DNA from: Anoplopoma fimbria
Lineage: Eukaryota > Chordata > Actinopteri > Perciformes > Anoplopomatidae
Reading direction: 5' to 3'
NCBI RefSeq assembly: GCF_027596085.1
Contig: NC_072464.1
Location: 18,489,624-18,553,623 of the forward strand
Length of the DNA: 64,000 nucleotides
Under the pieces are notes generated by a model. The model was not told the DNA's origin. It ran no database searches and saw only the letters and a list, made by a program, of their open reading frames with translations. The position numbers and the translations under genes were made by a program. Every line of letters starts with the position of its first letter. Positions within the stretch are counted from its first letter, which is position 1. This document shows, piece after piece, positions 55,401-56,482 of this stretch.

Positions 55401-56482
55401 GGTCACTACTAAACCACATTAATCTAGCACCACAGAAGCTAGTGAGCGCCAAGGCGATGCTACACTACTATTCCTCTCTGGTTGAACAAGAAAAAAAAAA
55501 AAAAAACGCCCTGCTTATTATTAGAAATGAAACATACGTACTATGCAGATTATGTTGTTTTCCAATGCAAGTGTTCTGCTCACCTTGTTTGGCTTTGCAA
55601 GATCTCCTGTCAGGCTGCAGGATGTATCCCTCTGTGCAGCTGCATCTGTATGACCCGTAGGTGTTCGTGCAGGTTTGGCTGCATGCGCCATACATGGCAC
55701 ATTCATCATGATCTTATAGAAAAAGGAAAGAGAGTCATTTGTAACAAATTAGGTGTGCTCAAACATGACCCAAATACATAAAGTATACTTAATGTGGCCT
55801 CACTCTGGCACCTCAGGCATAATTACTTTTAGAACCAACAAGCCTTTTTTTGGAGCTGCAGTACCCTATAAAGCGCTCCTTCTCACGTCCTCCTAGAACA
55901 GGATCAAATTCAGGAAGCAATGCTACTTTGTTAAGCCACTTCCTCCAACACAATTATGCACTGTTGTGCCATGTCGTTGGTATAAGGTCTGTGCAGAGTC
56001 CAAGTAAGACACTACAAACTCTAGAGGCACCTTTGGCAGGAAAATCCTGTCATCCTCGCTGGCTGTCAGAAACCAGGCCTGTGGCACATATGTAGAGCAT
56101 AAATAGAGAGGGAAAGAGTCACAGAGAAAATGTGTCCTGTACATACATAATGAGTGTGTATGCATGTGTGTTGAGGTGTAATGCACTGTACAAGAGGCCC
56201 TGCCTGCAGACAGATGGTTCTCATATTCCGAGCACCTCCTGCTTATTCATCTGAAGGAAGTCTGGCCGAGGGCAAAAGGAAGGATCGGTGAGGGATGAGA
56301 GGGAGGGAAACGTGGGGGCGGCACCATGGCAGGAGGCCCCCACCAGCGCGGCAGAATCCTACCTCTGCAGCTCGTCCCGTCCTCGCCGACCTCAAAGCCA
56401 TCGGCGCAGAAACAGAAGGTGCCGTTTCTCGTCATGACGCAGCCGTAGCGGCACCGGAGCTCGTGGCAGGCTGACAGGAGCT
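1662..56482 (-). CDS. lrp1b: LRP1B, internal 29-exon part of the gene (overview)
   Basis: This entry spans a partial gene for LRP1B, a very large type I membrane endocytic receptor of the LDL-receptor family. In the known family it binds and internalises lipoprotein, protease-inhibitor and matrix ligands. I assembled 29 exons by hand, each with AG acceptor and GT donor on the minus strand. All junction phases agree and total 5040 coding bases. Domain order is EGF-EGF, propeller, EGF, propeller, EGF, eight LDLa repeats, EGF-EGF, propeller, EGF, propeller (incomplete). This matches the N-terminal third of LRP1 and LRP1B. Exon wording such as [26 protein letters not shown] and SIIHGIDKP fits LRP1B better than LRP1 as I recall them. 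No frameshift or in-frame stop was found in any exon, so the copy looks functional. Which teleost paralogue it is cannot be told from here. Confidence 0.95.
1812..5046 (-). other. Intron w28-w29 (3.2 kb)
   Basis: AT-rich intron with scattered short ORFs on both strands that match nothing I recognise. No transposon ends, RNA gene or long simple repeat were seen. Confidence 0.7.
5047..5141 (-). CDS. lrp1b: LRP1B exon w28: propeller 4, third YWTD strand
   Basis: A 95-bp exon, window residues about 1599-1630, too short to stand out as an open frame. Together with the last bases of w27 it reads [18 protein letters not shown], followed by [19 protein letters not shown] is the canonical propeller strand and NMANMDGSN the following turn. 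Acceptor is CACACAG and donor GTCAGT; entry phase 2, exit phase 1. The strong match to the family around [19 protein letters not shown] and the matching phases with both neighbours support it. Confidence 0.93.
5142..5445 (-). other. Intron w27-w28 (304 bp)
   Basis: A short intron. Apart from an A-run near 5240 on the plus strand (a T-run in the gene sense), nothing recognisable. Confidence 0.7.
5446..5620 (-). CDS. lrp1b: LRP1B exon w27: propeller 4, second YWTD strand
   Basis: A 175-bp exon, window residues about 1541-1598. It reads [19 protein letters not shown] and then [20 protein letters not shown], ending [23 protein letters not shown] and NLYW are the paired propeller strand motifs. 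The [13 protein letters not shown] block is close to mammalian LRP1B and unlike the corresponding LRP1 segment. Acceptor is CTGACAG and donor GTAAGT (strong); phase 1 in, phase 2 out. Confidence 0.95.
5621..5979 (-). other. Intron w26-w27 (359 bp)
   Basis: An AT-rich short intron with stretches of TAAT-type simple sequence near 5780-5830. No element is recognised. Confidence 0.7.
5980..6207 (-). CDS. lrp1b: LRP1B exon w26: start of propeller 4
   Basis: A 228-bp exon, window residues about 1465-1540. It opens [19 protein letters not shown], the usual first strand after an EGF module, then [20 protein letters not shown] and [26 protein letters not shown] is the YWTD-type strand; NGT is a potential N-glycosylation sequon. 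Acceptor is TCACCAG and donor GTGGGT, phase 1 on both sides. It follows w25 directly in frame. Confidence 0.95.
6417..6548 (-). CDS. lrp1b: LRP1B exon w25: EGF module between propellers 3 and 4
   Basis: A 132-bp exon, window residues about 1421-1464. Read on the minus strand it gives [20 protein letters not shown], then [20 protein letters not shown] and QSCF. It has the six cysteines of a short LDL-receptor-type EGF module. The PHLMKLS segment is a family hallmark at this site. Acceptor is CCATCAG and donor GTGAGT, phase 1 both sides. The true frame is shorter than a typical ORF call, and overlapping open frames here are shadows. A 209-bp intron separates it from w26. Confidence 0.94.
6549..10025 (-). 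other. Intron w24-w25 (3.5 kb)
   Basis: A long AT-rich intron. I see short homopolymers (a C-run near 7230 and 8490, A-runs near 8920) but no transposon termini, SINE or RNA gene. Small ORFs here have no recognisable similarity. Confidence 0.65.
10026..10270 (-). CDS. lrp1b: LRP1B exon w24: end of propeller 3
   Basis: A 245-bp exon, window residues about 1339-1420. It reads [20 protein letters not shown], then [19 protein letters not shown] and [19 protein letters not shown], ending [21 protein letters not shown] is the YWTD strand, and the NANKWTG-like stretch plus HPSRQP tail closes the propeller as in LRP1 and LRP1B. Acceptor is TGAACAG. The donor GTTAGA is weaker than most in this gene. 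Phase 2 in, phase 1 out. Confidence 0.95.
10271..10623 (-). other. Intron w23-w24 (353 bp)
   Basis: A short intron; nothing recognisable. Confidence 0.7.
10624..10788 (-). CDS. lrp1b: LRP1B exon w23: propeller 3, YWTD strands 3 and 4
   Basis: A 165-bp exon, window residues about 1285-1339. It reads [20 protein letters not shown], then [19 protein letters not shown] and [22 protein letters not shown] and IVWTDA are propeller strands and WPNGLTLDH the classic inter-strand motif. Acceptor is CTCCAAG and donor GTATGC; phase 2 on both sides, and the split arginine is completed by w24. Confidence 0.95.
10789..14410 (-). other. Intron w22-w23 (3.6 kb)
   Basis: AT-rich intron. A 14-bp direct duplication (TATAGGGGAAGC type) sits near 13493-13518. 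The stretch 12040-12370 is richer in GC but I could not assign it. No transposon or RNA gene was recognised. Confidence 0.65.
14411..14615 (-). CDS. lrp1b: LRP1B exon w22: propeller 3, second YWTD strand
   Basis: A 205-bp exon, window residues about 1216-1284. It reads [19 protein letters not shown], then [20 protein letters not shown] and [20 protein letters not shown], ending [10 protein letters not shown]. The TPEGLAVDW and KLYWIDSN motifs mark the blade, and [11 protein letters not shown] leads into the next one. Acceptor is GTTTCAG and donor GTATGT; phase 1 in, phase 2 out. The plus-strand open frame over the same bases is a shadow. Confidence 0.95.
14616..15310 (-). other. Intron w21-w22 (695 bp)
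   Basis: A medium intron with no recognisable element. A TG-rich stretch lies at about 15280-15305 just downstream of the w21 donor. Confidence 0.7.
15311..15508 (-). CDS. lrp1b: LRP1B exon w21: start of propeller 3
   Basis: A 198-bp exon, window residues about 1150-1215. It reads [20 protein letters not shown], then [20 protein letters not shown] and [20 protein letters not shown], ending RLSESGG. This opening is near-identical to mammalian LRP1B as I recall it; LRP1 has different residues at several of these positions (for example FKPFIIFSNRHE). LLYWTD is the first YWTD strand. Acceptor is TTACCCAG and donor GTATGC, phase 1 both sides. Confidence 0.96.
15921..15957. repeat. CA dinucleotide microsatellite
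   Basis: An uninterrupted CA run of about 37 bp inside an intron. It is likely length-polymorphic. Confidence 0.97.
16465..16797. repeat. MITE-like teleost interspersed repeat
   Basis: About 330 bp. The left end begins TTAAAGGTCCCATATTGT, and the reverse complement of the right end begins TTTAAAGGAGATATATTATG. The two ends thus share an AAAGG plus ATAT-rich imperfect terminal inverted repeat, and both lead into a stretch ending ATTTCC. I recognise the AAAGGTCCCATATTATG type of end as common in fish genomes. There is no coding capacity, so a non-autonomous DNA transposon is the best guess; the superfamily is not determined. Confidence 0.6.
17547..17580. repeat. CT/CA low-complexity tract
   Basis: Short runs of CT and CA alternate over about 34 bp in an intron. 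Confidence 0.85.
19004..19249 (-). CDS. lrp1b: LRP1B exon w20: EGF pair after LDLa cluster II
   Basis: A 246-bp exon, window residues about 1068-1149, carrying two EGF modules. The first reads [20 protein letters not shown] and closes with [17 protein letters not shown]; the second reads [20 protein letters not shown] and closes with [18 protein letters not shown]. The [12 protein letters not shown] wording is close to LRP1B ([11 protein letters not shown]). Acceptor is CACCCCAG and donor GTAACA, phase 1 both sides. Two U-runs follow the donor within 45 nt. Confidence 0.95.
19250..21559 (-). other. Intron w19-w20 (2.3 kb)
   Basis: Contains the Tc1-like transposase relic at 21130-21470, which ends about 90 bp from exon w19. 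Nothing else recognisable was seen. Confidence 0.65.
21130..21470 (+). mobile_element. Tc1/mariner-type transposon relic (transposase C-terminal part)
   Basis: Plus-strand DNA at 21283-21350 closely follows the fish Tc1-like sequence around the catalytic-domain motif. It translates in one frame as [17 protein letters not shown], matching the SPDLNPIEHLWDELERR type. The preceding bases (GAATGTTACTAGCCTGCACAG) and the block at 21136-21160 (TTTTTGGCGACAGTTTGTG) match the segment that normally lies upstream. Large parts between are deleted or diverged, and the frame is broken. It is a dead fragment antisense to LRP1B; terminal repeats were not found. Confidence 0.75.
21560..21760 (-). CDS. lrp1b: LRP1B exon w19: LDLa repeats 7 (end) and 8 of cluster II
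   Basis: A 201-bp exon, window residues about 1001-1067. It reads [20 protein letters not shown] and [10 protein letters not shown], finishing LDLa 7, then [20 protein letters not shown] and [16 protein letters not shown] as LDLa 8. The acidic DxxCxDxSDE residues of each repeat, which hold the structural calcium, are intact. The CANDTSVCL segment is typical of LRP1 and LRP1B. Acceptor is CTCTACAG and donor GTATGT followed by a T-rich run; phase 1 both sides. Confidence 0.95.
21761..25210 (-). other. Intron w18-w19 (3.5 kb)
   Basis: Contains the TG microsatellite at 22375-22456 and A- or T-runs near 23583-23595 and 23808. The rest is AT-rich without recognisable elements. Confidence 0.65.
22375..22456. 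repeat. TG dinucleotide microsatellite, 41 units
   Basis: An uninterrupted TG run of about 82 bp, the longest simple repeat in the window. The open frames with VCVCVC or HTHTHT across it are artefacts. It is expected to be highly polymorphic and, as alternating purine-pyrimidine DNA, could adopt Z-form. Confidence 0.98.
25211..25393 (-). CDS. lrp1b: LRP1B exon w18: LDLa repeat 6 and start of 7
   Basis: A 183-bp exon, window residues about 940-1000. After MLPSVIE it reads [19 protein letters not shown], then [17 protein letters not shown] (LDLa 6), a linker EGTKRM, and [13 protein letters not shown], the N-terminal half of LDLa 7 completed by w19. Calcium-binding [12 protein letters not shown] is intact. 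Acceptor is GTTCCAG and donor GTAGTG; phase 1 both sides. Confidence 0.95.
25394..27324 (-). other. Intron w17-w18 (1.9 kb)
   Basis: Carries the L1-type ORF2 fragment (25600-25919), which begins about 200 bp upstream of w18 in gene terms. Nothing else was recognised. Confidence 0.65.
25600..25919 (+). mobile_element. L1-clade LINE fragment, ORF2 C-terminal end
   Basis: From 25692 one plus-strand frame reads [19 protein letters not shown], then [20 protein letters not shown] and [12 protein letters not shown] before a stop at 25845. It continues in the same frame as [20 protein letters not shown] to a second stop at 25917. The spacing AI..KW...PPTL..WLN...EILEMER..T, then a WEKW block, is the pattern at the C-terminus of L1-type ORF2 proteins. 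An in-frame stop and frameshifts upstream show it is dead. It is antisense to LRP1B. Confidence 0.7.
27325..27495 (-). CDS. lrp1b: LRP1B exon w17: LDLa repeat 4 (end) and 5
   Basis: A 171-bp exon, window residues about 883-939. It reads [13 protein letters not shown], the second half of LDLa 4, then [20 protein letters not shown] and [19 protein letters not shown] (LDLa 5), and RGGSA. Both calcium sites keep the DxSDE-type acidic residues. Acceptor is TGTTAAG and donor GTAAGA; phase 1 both sides. Longer open frames over these bases are out of frame with the gene. Confidence 0.94.
27496..27582 (-). other. Very short intron w16-w17 (87 bp)
   Basis: An 87-bp phase-1 intron that splits LDLa repeat 4 between CDSD and DDCGDGSDE. 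It is by far the shortest intron in the window. Confidence 0.9.
27583..27663 (-). CDS. lrp1b: LRP1B exon w16: LDLa repeat 4, first half
   Basis: An 81-bp exon, window residues about 856-882, reading [20 protein letters not shown] and MTWHCDS. It supplies the first four cysteines of the module; the last two and the calcium-binding loop come from w17. Acceptor is TTTTCAG and donor GTGAGG; phase 1 both sides. The CEPLTQF opening matches LRP1B at this repeat. Confidence 0.94.
28190..28410 (+). repeat. Dispersed teleost repeat, copy 1
   Basis: Contains CATGGCAATCCACTTAATAG followed by TTGTTGAGACATTTC, then GGATCAGCAAAGTCATTGG and CCAGGGAACCATGAACGTCT, then a second TAGTTGTTGAGCTATTTC. I recognise these phrases as part of a repeat widespread in fish genomes, but I do not know its formal name. 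No coding potential. Confidence 0.55.
29463..29560. repeat. Imperfect tandem duplication, period about 61 bp
   Basis: ATAAATAATGAAGGTTTCAA near 29465 recurs as ATAAATAATGACGGCTTCAA near 29526, each followed by GT(A/G)AACA and GAGCC. It is one duplicated unit, not a long array. Confidence 0.7.
30450..30550 (+). repeat. Dispersed teleost repeat, copy 2 (diverged)
   Basis: Contains CACCATCAACATCTGTACAA, TGGAAGTCCCATCCAAAAG and TTTTTGAGATATTTGGTCTG. The order matches copy 1 at 28190-28410 and the usual phrase 'ccatccaatag-ttgttgagatattt', but the copy is more diverged. It is a short fragment only. Confidence 0.45.
31286..31399 (-). CDS. lrp1b: LRP1B exon w15: LDLa repeat 3
   Basis: A 114-bp exon, window residues about 818-855. 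It reads [20 protein letters not shown] and [18 protein letters not shown], one complete LDLa module with six cysteines and the [13 protein letters not shown] calcium loop. Mammalian LRP1B has TDE here; this copy has the canonical SDE. Acceptor is CCTCTCAG and donor GTGAGT; phase 1 both sides. Confidence 0.95.
31400..32380 (-). other. Intron w14-w15 (1.0 kb)
   Basis: Only short A-runs (31744-31755) and a T-run (32281-32291) stand out. No element was recognised. Confidence 0.7.
32381..32506 (-). CDS. lrp1b: LRP1B exon w14: LDLa repeat 2
   Basis: A 126-bp exon, window residues about 776-817. It completes a split tyrosine, then reads [20 protein letters not shown] and [20 protein letters not shown]. 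The usual SDE of the calcium loop is NEDE here, as in mammalian LRP1B, so this is a family feature and not damage. Acceptor is TTTGCAG. The donor GTCTGT is one of the weaker ones. Phase 1 both sides. Confidence 0.95.
32507..34126 (-). other. Intron w13-w14 (1.6 kb)
   Basis: Holds the tRNA-derived SINE at 33510-33735. Otherwise AT-rich with nothing recognisable. Confidence 0.65.
33510..33735 (+). mobile_element. tRNA-derived SINE, nearly complete
   Basis: The head resembles a tRNA gene: an A-box-like GTGGCACATGAGGTAGAGCG and a B box GGTTCAAAACC at 33564-33574. The body has a core also found in the SINE at 35.8 kb (GTGTCCTTGAGCGAGACACC, 33597 onward, then CCCCAAGTTGCTCCC). The tail ends ACTAATAAAGGATTG followed by an ATT-repeat run. 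RNA polymerase III boxes and tail fit a teleost SINE of the V-SINE type (family assignment is my inference). Not a functional tRNA. Confidence 0.85.
34127..34270 (-). CDS. lrp1b: LRP1B exon w13: LDLa repeat 1 of cluster II
   Basis: A 144-bp exon, window residues about 728-775. A serine/glycine linker [11 protein letters not shown] leads into [19 protein letters not shown] and [18 protein letters not shown]. All six cysteines and the [12 protein letters not shown] calcium loop are present. It follows the EGF of w12 and opens the ligand-binding cluster. Acceptor is CTCCCAG and donor GTAAGG; phase 1 both sides. Confidence 0.95.
34271..34604 (-). other. Intron w12-w13 (334 bp)
   Basis: A short intron; nothing recognisable. 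Confidence 0.7.
34605..34727 (-). CDS. lrp1b: LRP1B exon w12: EGF module after propeller 2
   Basis: A 123-bp exon, window residues about 687-727. It reads [20 protein letters not shown], then [20 protein letters not shown] and A. Six cysteines in EGF spacing, and [19 protein letters not shown] is almost the LRP1B sequence. NVT is a possible glycosylation sequon. Acceptor is TCTCCAG and donor GTAGGA; phase 1 both sides. It is too short to appear as a long open frame. Confidence 0.94.
34728..36142 (-). other. Intron w11-w12 (1.4 kb)
   Basis: Carries the SINE fragment at 35750-35962. Otherwise only a T-run near 34837-34847. Confidence 0.65.
35750..35962 (+). mobile_element. SINE fragment with LINE-type 3' tail
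   Basis: A B-box-like GGTTCGATACC lies at 35783-35793. The core GTGTCCTTGGGCAAGACACT at 35811 onward, then TAACCCCAAGTTGCTCCC, matches the SINE at 33.5 kb. The 3' part has GTAAGTCGCTTTGGATAAAA then GCGTCTGCTAAATGAC, followed by a TAATG-repeat tail. No clear A box is visible, so the 5' end is degraded or truncated. The same 3' tail ends the LINE fragment at 53.5 kb. Confidence 0.8.
36143..36332 (-). CDS. lrp1b: LRP1B exon w11: end of propeller 2
   Basis: A 190-bp exon, window residues about 623-686. It reads [20 protein letters not shown], then [20 protein letters not shown] and [20 protein letters not shown], ending IQQ. IFWTEYM is the YWTD-type strand; RPPLFGL and the VYDAQIQQ end are family hallmarks at the propeller's exit. 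Acceptor is GTTCCAG. The donor GTTGGC is weak. Phase 0 in, phase 1 out. Confidence 0.95.
36333..36991 (-). other. Intron w10-w11 (659 bp)
   Basis: AT-rich; nothing recognisable. Confidence 0.7.
36992..37211 (-). CDS. lrp1b: LRP1B exon w10: propeller 2, YWTD strands 3 and 4
   Basis: A 220-bp exon, window residues about 550-622. It reads [20 protein letters not shown], then [20 protein letters not shown] and [20 protein letters not shown], ending [13 protein letters not shown]. The YWTD and WPNGLTLD motifs are canonical. The acidic EEDEVNDS insertion is as in LRP1B. Acceptor is GTTATAG and donor GTGAGA; phase 2 in, phase 0 out. The plus-strand open frame here is a shadow. Confidence 0.95.
38209..38236. 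repeat. CA dinucleotide microsatellite
   Basis: An uninterrupted CA run of 28 bp, intronic. Confidence 0.95.
38403..38703. repeat. MITE-like repeat of the 'GAGCTGCAA...TTGCAGCCC' type
   Basis: About 300 bp. The left end is GAGCTGTAATAATTAGTCAA and the right end AACGATAAATTGAAGCCCTA, an imperfect inverted pair. Internal phrases TTCTCAAATGGGATTT, ATATTTGGGTTAAGGAGTG and GACATTTGAAGACGTTGACC follow in the order I know from a very common teleost non-coding repeat. Diverged and without coding capacity; likely a non-autonomous DNA transposon. Confidence 0.75.
40610..40870. other. GC-rich island inside AT-rich intron, origin unknown
   Basis: A sharp block of GC-rich sequence with open frames on both strands (60-84 codons), none recognised. 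It lies directly after a T-run at 40570-40590. It could be a transposon or processed-transcript fragment. No splice signals or LRP1B similarity were seen. Confidence 0.35.
41164..41344 (-). CDS. lrp1b: LRP1B exon w9: propeller 2, second YWTD strand
   Basis: A 181-bp exon, window residues about 490-549. It reads [20 protein letters not shown], then [20 protein letters not shown] and [20 protein letters not shown]. The GISVDW and NLYWTNDG motifs define the blade. Acceptor is GTTGTAG and donor GTCAGG; phase 1 in, phase 2 out. A longer overlapping frame over the same bases (starting MTMLRESQ) is out of frame with the gene. Confidence 0.95.
41345..41669 (-). other. Intron w8-w9 (325 bp)
   Basis: A short AT-rich intron; a CAACA-rich stretch just upstream of the w9 acceptor. 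No element. Confidence 0.7.
41670..41906 (-). CDS. lrp1b: LRP1B exon w8: start of propeller 2
   Basis: A 237-bp exon, window residues about 411-489. It reads [20 protein letters not shown], then [20 protein letters not shown] and [20 protein letters not shown], ending [29 protein letters not shown] and [18 protein letters not shown] are near-identical to LRP1B as I recall it. Acceptor is CCTTGCAG and donor GTGAGT; phase 1 both sides. Confidence 0.96.
41907..43088 (-). other. Intron w7-w8 (1.2 kb)
   Basis: Relatively GC-rich around 42240-42430, with a minus-strand open frame of 61 codons there that I do not recognise. No transposon was recognised. Confidence 0.65.
43089..43232 (-). CDS. lrp1b: LRP1B exon w7: EGF module between propellers 1 and 2
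   Basis: A 144-bp exon, window residues about 363-410. It reads [20 protein letters not shown], then [20 protein letters not shown] and GSDGQSCK. Six cysteines in EGF spacing; RSHACEV and [19 protein letters not shown] are close to LRP1B. Acceptor is TCCACAG and donor GTCAGT; phase 1 both sides. A 146-bp intron separates it from w6. Confidence 0.95.
43379..43571 (-). CDS. lrp1b: LRP1B exon w6: end of propeller 1
   Basis: A 193-bp exon, window residues about 298-362. It reads [20 protein letters not shown], then [20 protein letters not shown] and [20 protein letters not shown], ending [14 protein letters not shown] is the closing YWTD-like strand. Relative to mammalian LRP1B (SDNYNIVRINRF) the loop [10 protein letters not shown] is longer by a few residues. 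NIT is a possible sequon. Acceptor is TTTTTCAG and donor GTAAAG; phase 0 in, phase 1 out. Confidence 0.94.
43572..45554 (-). other. Intron w5-w6 (2.0 kb)
   Basis: AT-rich; no recognised element. Short A-runs near 44297 and 44949 only. Confidence 0.65.
45555..45777 (-). CDS. lrp1b: LRP1B exon w5: propeller 1, YWTD strands 3 and 4
   Basis: A 223-bp exon, window residues about 224-298. It reads [20 protein letters not shown], then [20 protein letters not shown] and [20 protein letters not shown], ending [29 protein letters not shown] and [12 protein letters not shown] are LRP1B-like; LVYWAD is the YWTD strand. NRT is a sequon. Acceptor is CTCTGCAG and donor GTGAGT; phase 2 in, phase 0 out. Confidence 0.96.
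46296..46333. repeat. Short inverted repeat (hairpin), 16-bp arms
   Basis: GCCGATCTTGAGTGTA and TACACTCAAGACCGAC are inverted copies with two mismatches around a 6-bp TATAGT loop. The inner 11 bp are perfect. Function unknown. Confidence 0.8.
47850..48050. other. GC-rich block of unknown origin in intron
   Basis: GC-rich DNA with a plus-strand frame (47860-48045) containing a basic stretch and a final CKNCRCQ. I do not recognise it. It stands out against AT-rich surroundings and may be a relic of a transposon ORF. Confidence 0.3.
48440..48550 (-). repeat. Dispersed teleost repeat, copy 3 (reverse)
   Basis: GGTACACCCATTCATGGTCC followed by CCACAGGATGATAACATAAC and AGTGATCCCTTAG matches, in reverse orientation, the 'accatgaatgtctgtacc' and 'ggatcacc' phrases of the copy at 28.2-28.4 kb. 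Confidence 0.55.
50374..50536 (-). CDS. lrp1b: LRP1B exon w4: propeller 1, second YWTD strand
   Basis: A 163-bp exon, window residues about 170-223. It reads [20 protein letters not shown], then [20 protein letters not shown] and [20 protein letters not shown] and FYFVD are the propeller motifs, with YFVD in place of YWTD as in LRP1B. Acceptor is CATTGCAG and donor GTGAGT; phase 1 in, phase 2 out. Confidence 0.95.
50537..51643 (-). other. Intron w3-w4 (1.1 kb)
   Basis: Contains a GA-rich tract (51447-51480) and possibly a repeat segment at 50660-51030 with 'acttcccataatgcaa' and 'cccctttaaat' ends that look like fish repeats; this was not confirmed. Confidence 0.5.
51447..51480. repeat. GA-rich low-complexity tract
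   Basis: Runs of GAGA interrupted by single bases over about 34 bp. Confidence 0.8.
51644..51901 (-). CDS. lrp1b: LRP1B exon w3: start of propeller 1
   Basis: A 258-bp exon, window residues about 84-169. It reads [20 protein letters not shown], then [20 protein letters not shown] and [20 protein letters not shown], ending [20 protein letters not shown] and TQQSLQ. This is the least conserved exon of the window, but the order LLI, LNG, LDF, VCW, QLRC matches LRP1B. NGS and NGT are sequons. Acceptor is TCTCTAG and donor GTATGT followed at once by eight T; phase 1 both sides. Confidence 0.92.
52284..52376. repeat. Long near-perfect hairpin, arms about 43 bp
   Basis: Position 52286 pairs with 52374 and pairing continues inward to about 52327/52333. 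Only about four mismatches occur (at 52304, 52309-52310 and 52324), leaving a loop of a few bases. Left arm begins TGAACCAGAGTGTATTTCAT; right arm ends CGAAATACACTCTGGTTCA. Size and pairing suit a pre-miRNA or a small palindromic MITE; either is inference. Confidence 0.9.
52474..52496. repeat. T homopolymer run (23 bp)
   Basis: An uninterrupted T-run on the plus strand (A-run in gene sense); could be the tail of an old retroposed insert, but no flanking repeat was recognised. Confidence 0.9.
53500..53820 (+). mobile_element. LINE 3' end: last ORF2 codons and 3' UTR
   Basis: At 53512-53568 the plus strand reads [18 protein letters not shown] then TAG. LKTHLF near a stop codon is the usual end of a CR1/L2-type reverse transcriptase ORF. 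A 3' UTR follows and ends GTAAGTCGCTTTGGATAAAA then GCGTCTGCTAAATGAC (53763-53796), with a TAATG-type repeat tail. That tail also ends the SINE at 35.8 kb. It is 5'-truncated, as usual for LINE insertions; clade assignment is tentative. Confidence 0.75.
53880..54260 (-). mobile_element. PIF/Harbinger transposon relic (transposase N-terminal part)
   Basis: A minus-strand frame at 53888-54079 reads [20 protein letters not shown], then [20 protein letters not shown] and [20 protein letters not shown], ending TLR. The order LND.EL...Y.L....I..V.DL..D.L......A..PE.K..TTLR matches the N-terminus of HARBI1-type transposases of fish. It breaks off before the catalytic domain, where the LINE end lies next to it. 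The 54080-54260 stretch is probably its 5' non-coding part. Confidence 0.7.
55584..55712 (-). CDS. lrp1b: LRP1B exon w2: calcium-binding EGF module
   Basis: A 129-bp exon, window residues about 41-83. It reads [20 protein letters not shown], then [20 protein letters not shown] and AKQ. The DxDEC opening, the N between cysteines 3 and 4, and the Y/F near GSY identify a calcium-binding EGF module, as at this place in LRP1B. Acceptor is CTATAAG and donor GTGAGC; phase 1 both sides. Confidence 0.96.
55713..56362 (-). other. Intron w1-w2 (650 bp)
   Basis: A medium intron; nothing recognisable. Confidence 0.7.
56363..56482 (-). CDS. lrp1b: LRP1B exon w1: first EGF module in window
   Basis: A 120-bp exon, window residues 1-40. 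It completes a glutamate and reads [20 protein letters not shown], then [19 protein letters not shown]. It carries six cysteines in EGF spacing. In LRP1B this module (QELLSNC...QYKC...CEDGFEITEDG) directly follows the second LDLa repeat, which is not in the window. Acceptor is CCCTGCAG and donor GTAGGA; phase 1 both sides. Confidence 0.95.

Larger units (their letters stand above)
51902..55583 (-). other. Intron w2-w3 (3.7 kb)
   Basis: The most repeat-loaded intron: a long hairpin (52284-52376), a 23-bp T-run (52474-52496), a LINE 3' end (53500-53820) and a Harbinger transposase relic (53880-54260). An A-run at 55489-55506 lies about 80 nt downstream of the w2 donor in gene terms. Confidence 0.65.

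Noticed and set aside
1662..56482. Assignment of the gene to LRP1 instead of LRP1B
   Set aside because: Domain order is shared, but several exon blocks (w21, w26, w27, w20, w7) follow LRP1B wording where the two proteins differ as I recall them. A search against both families would decide it.
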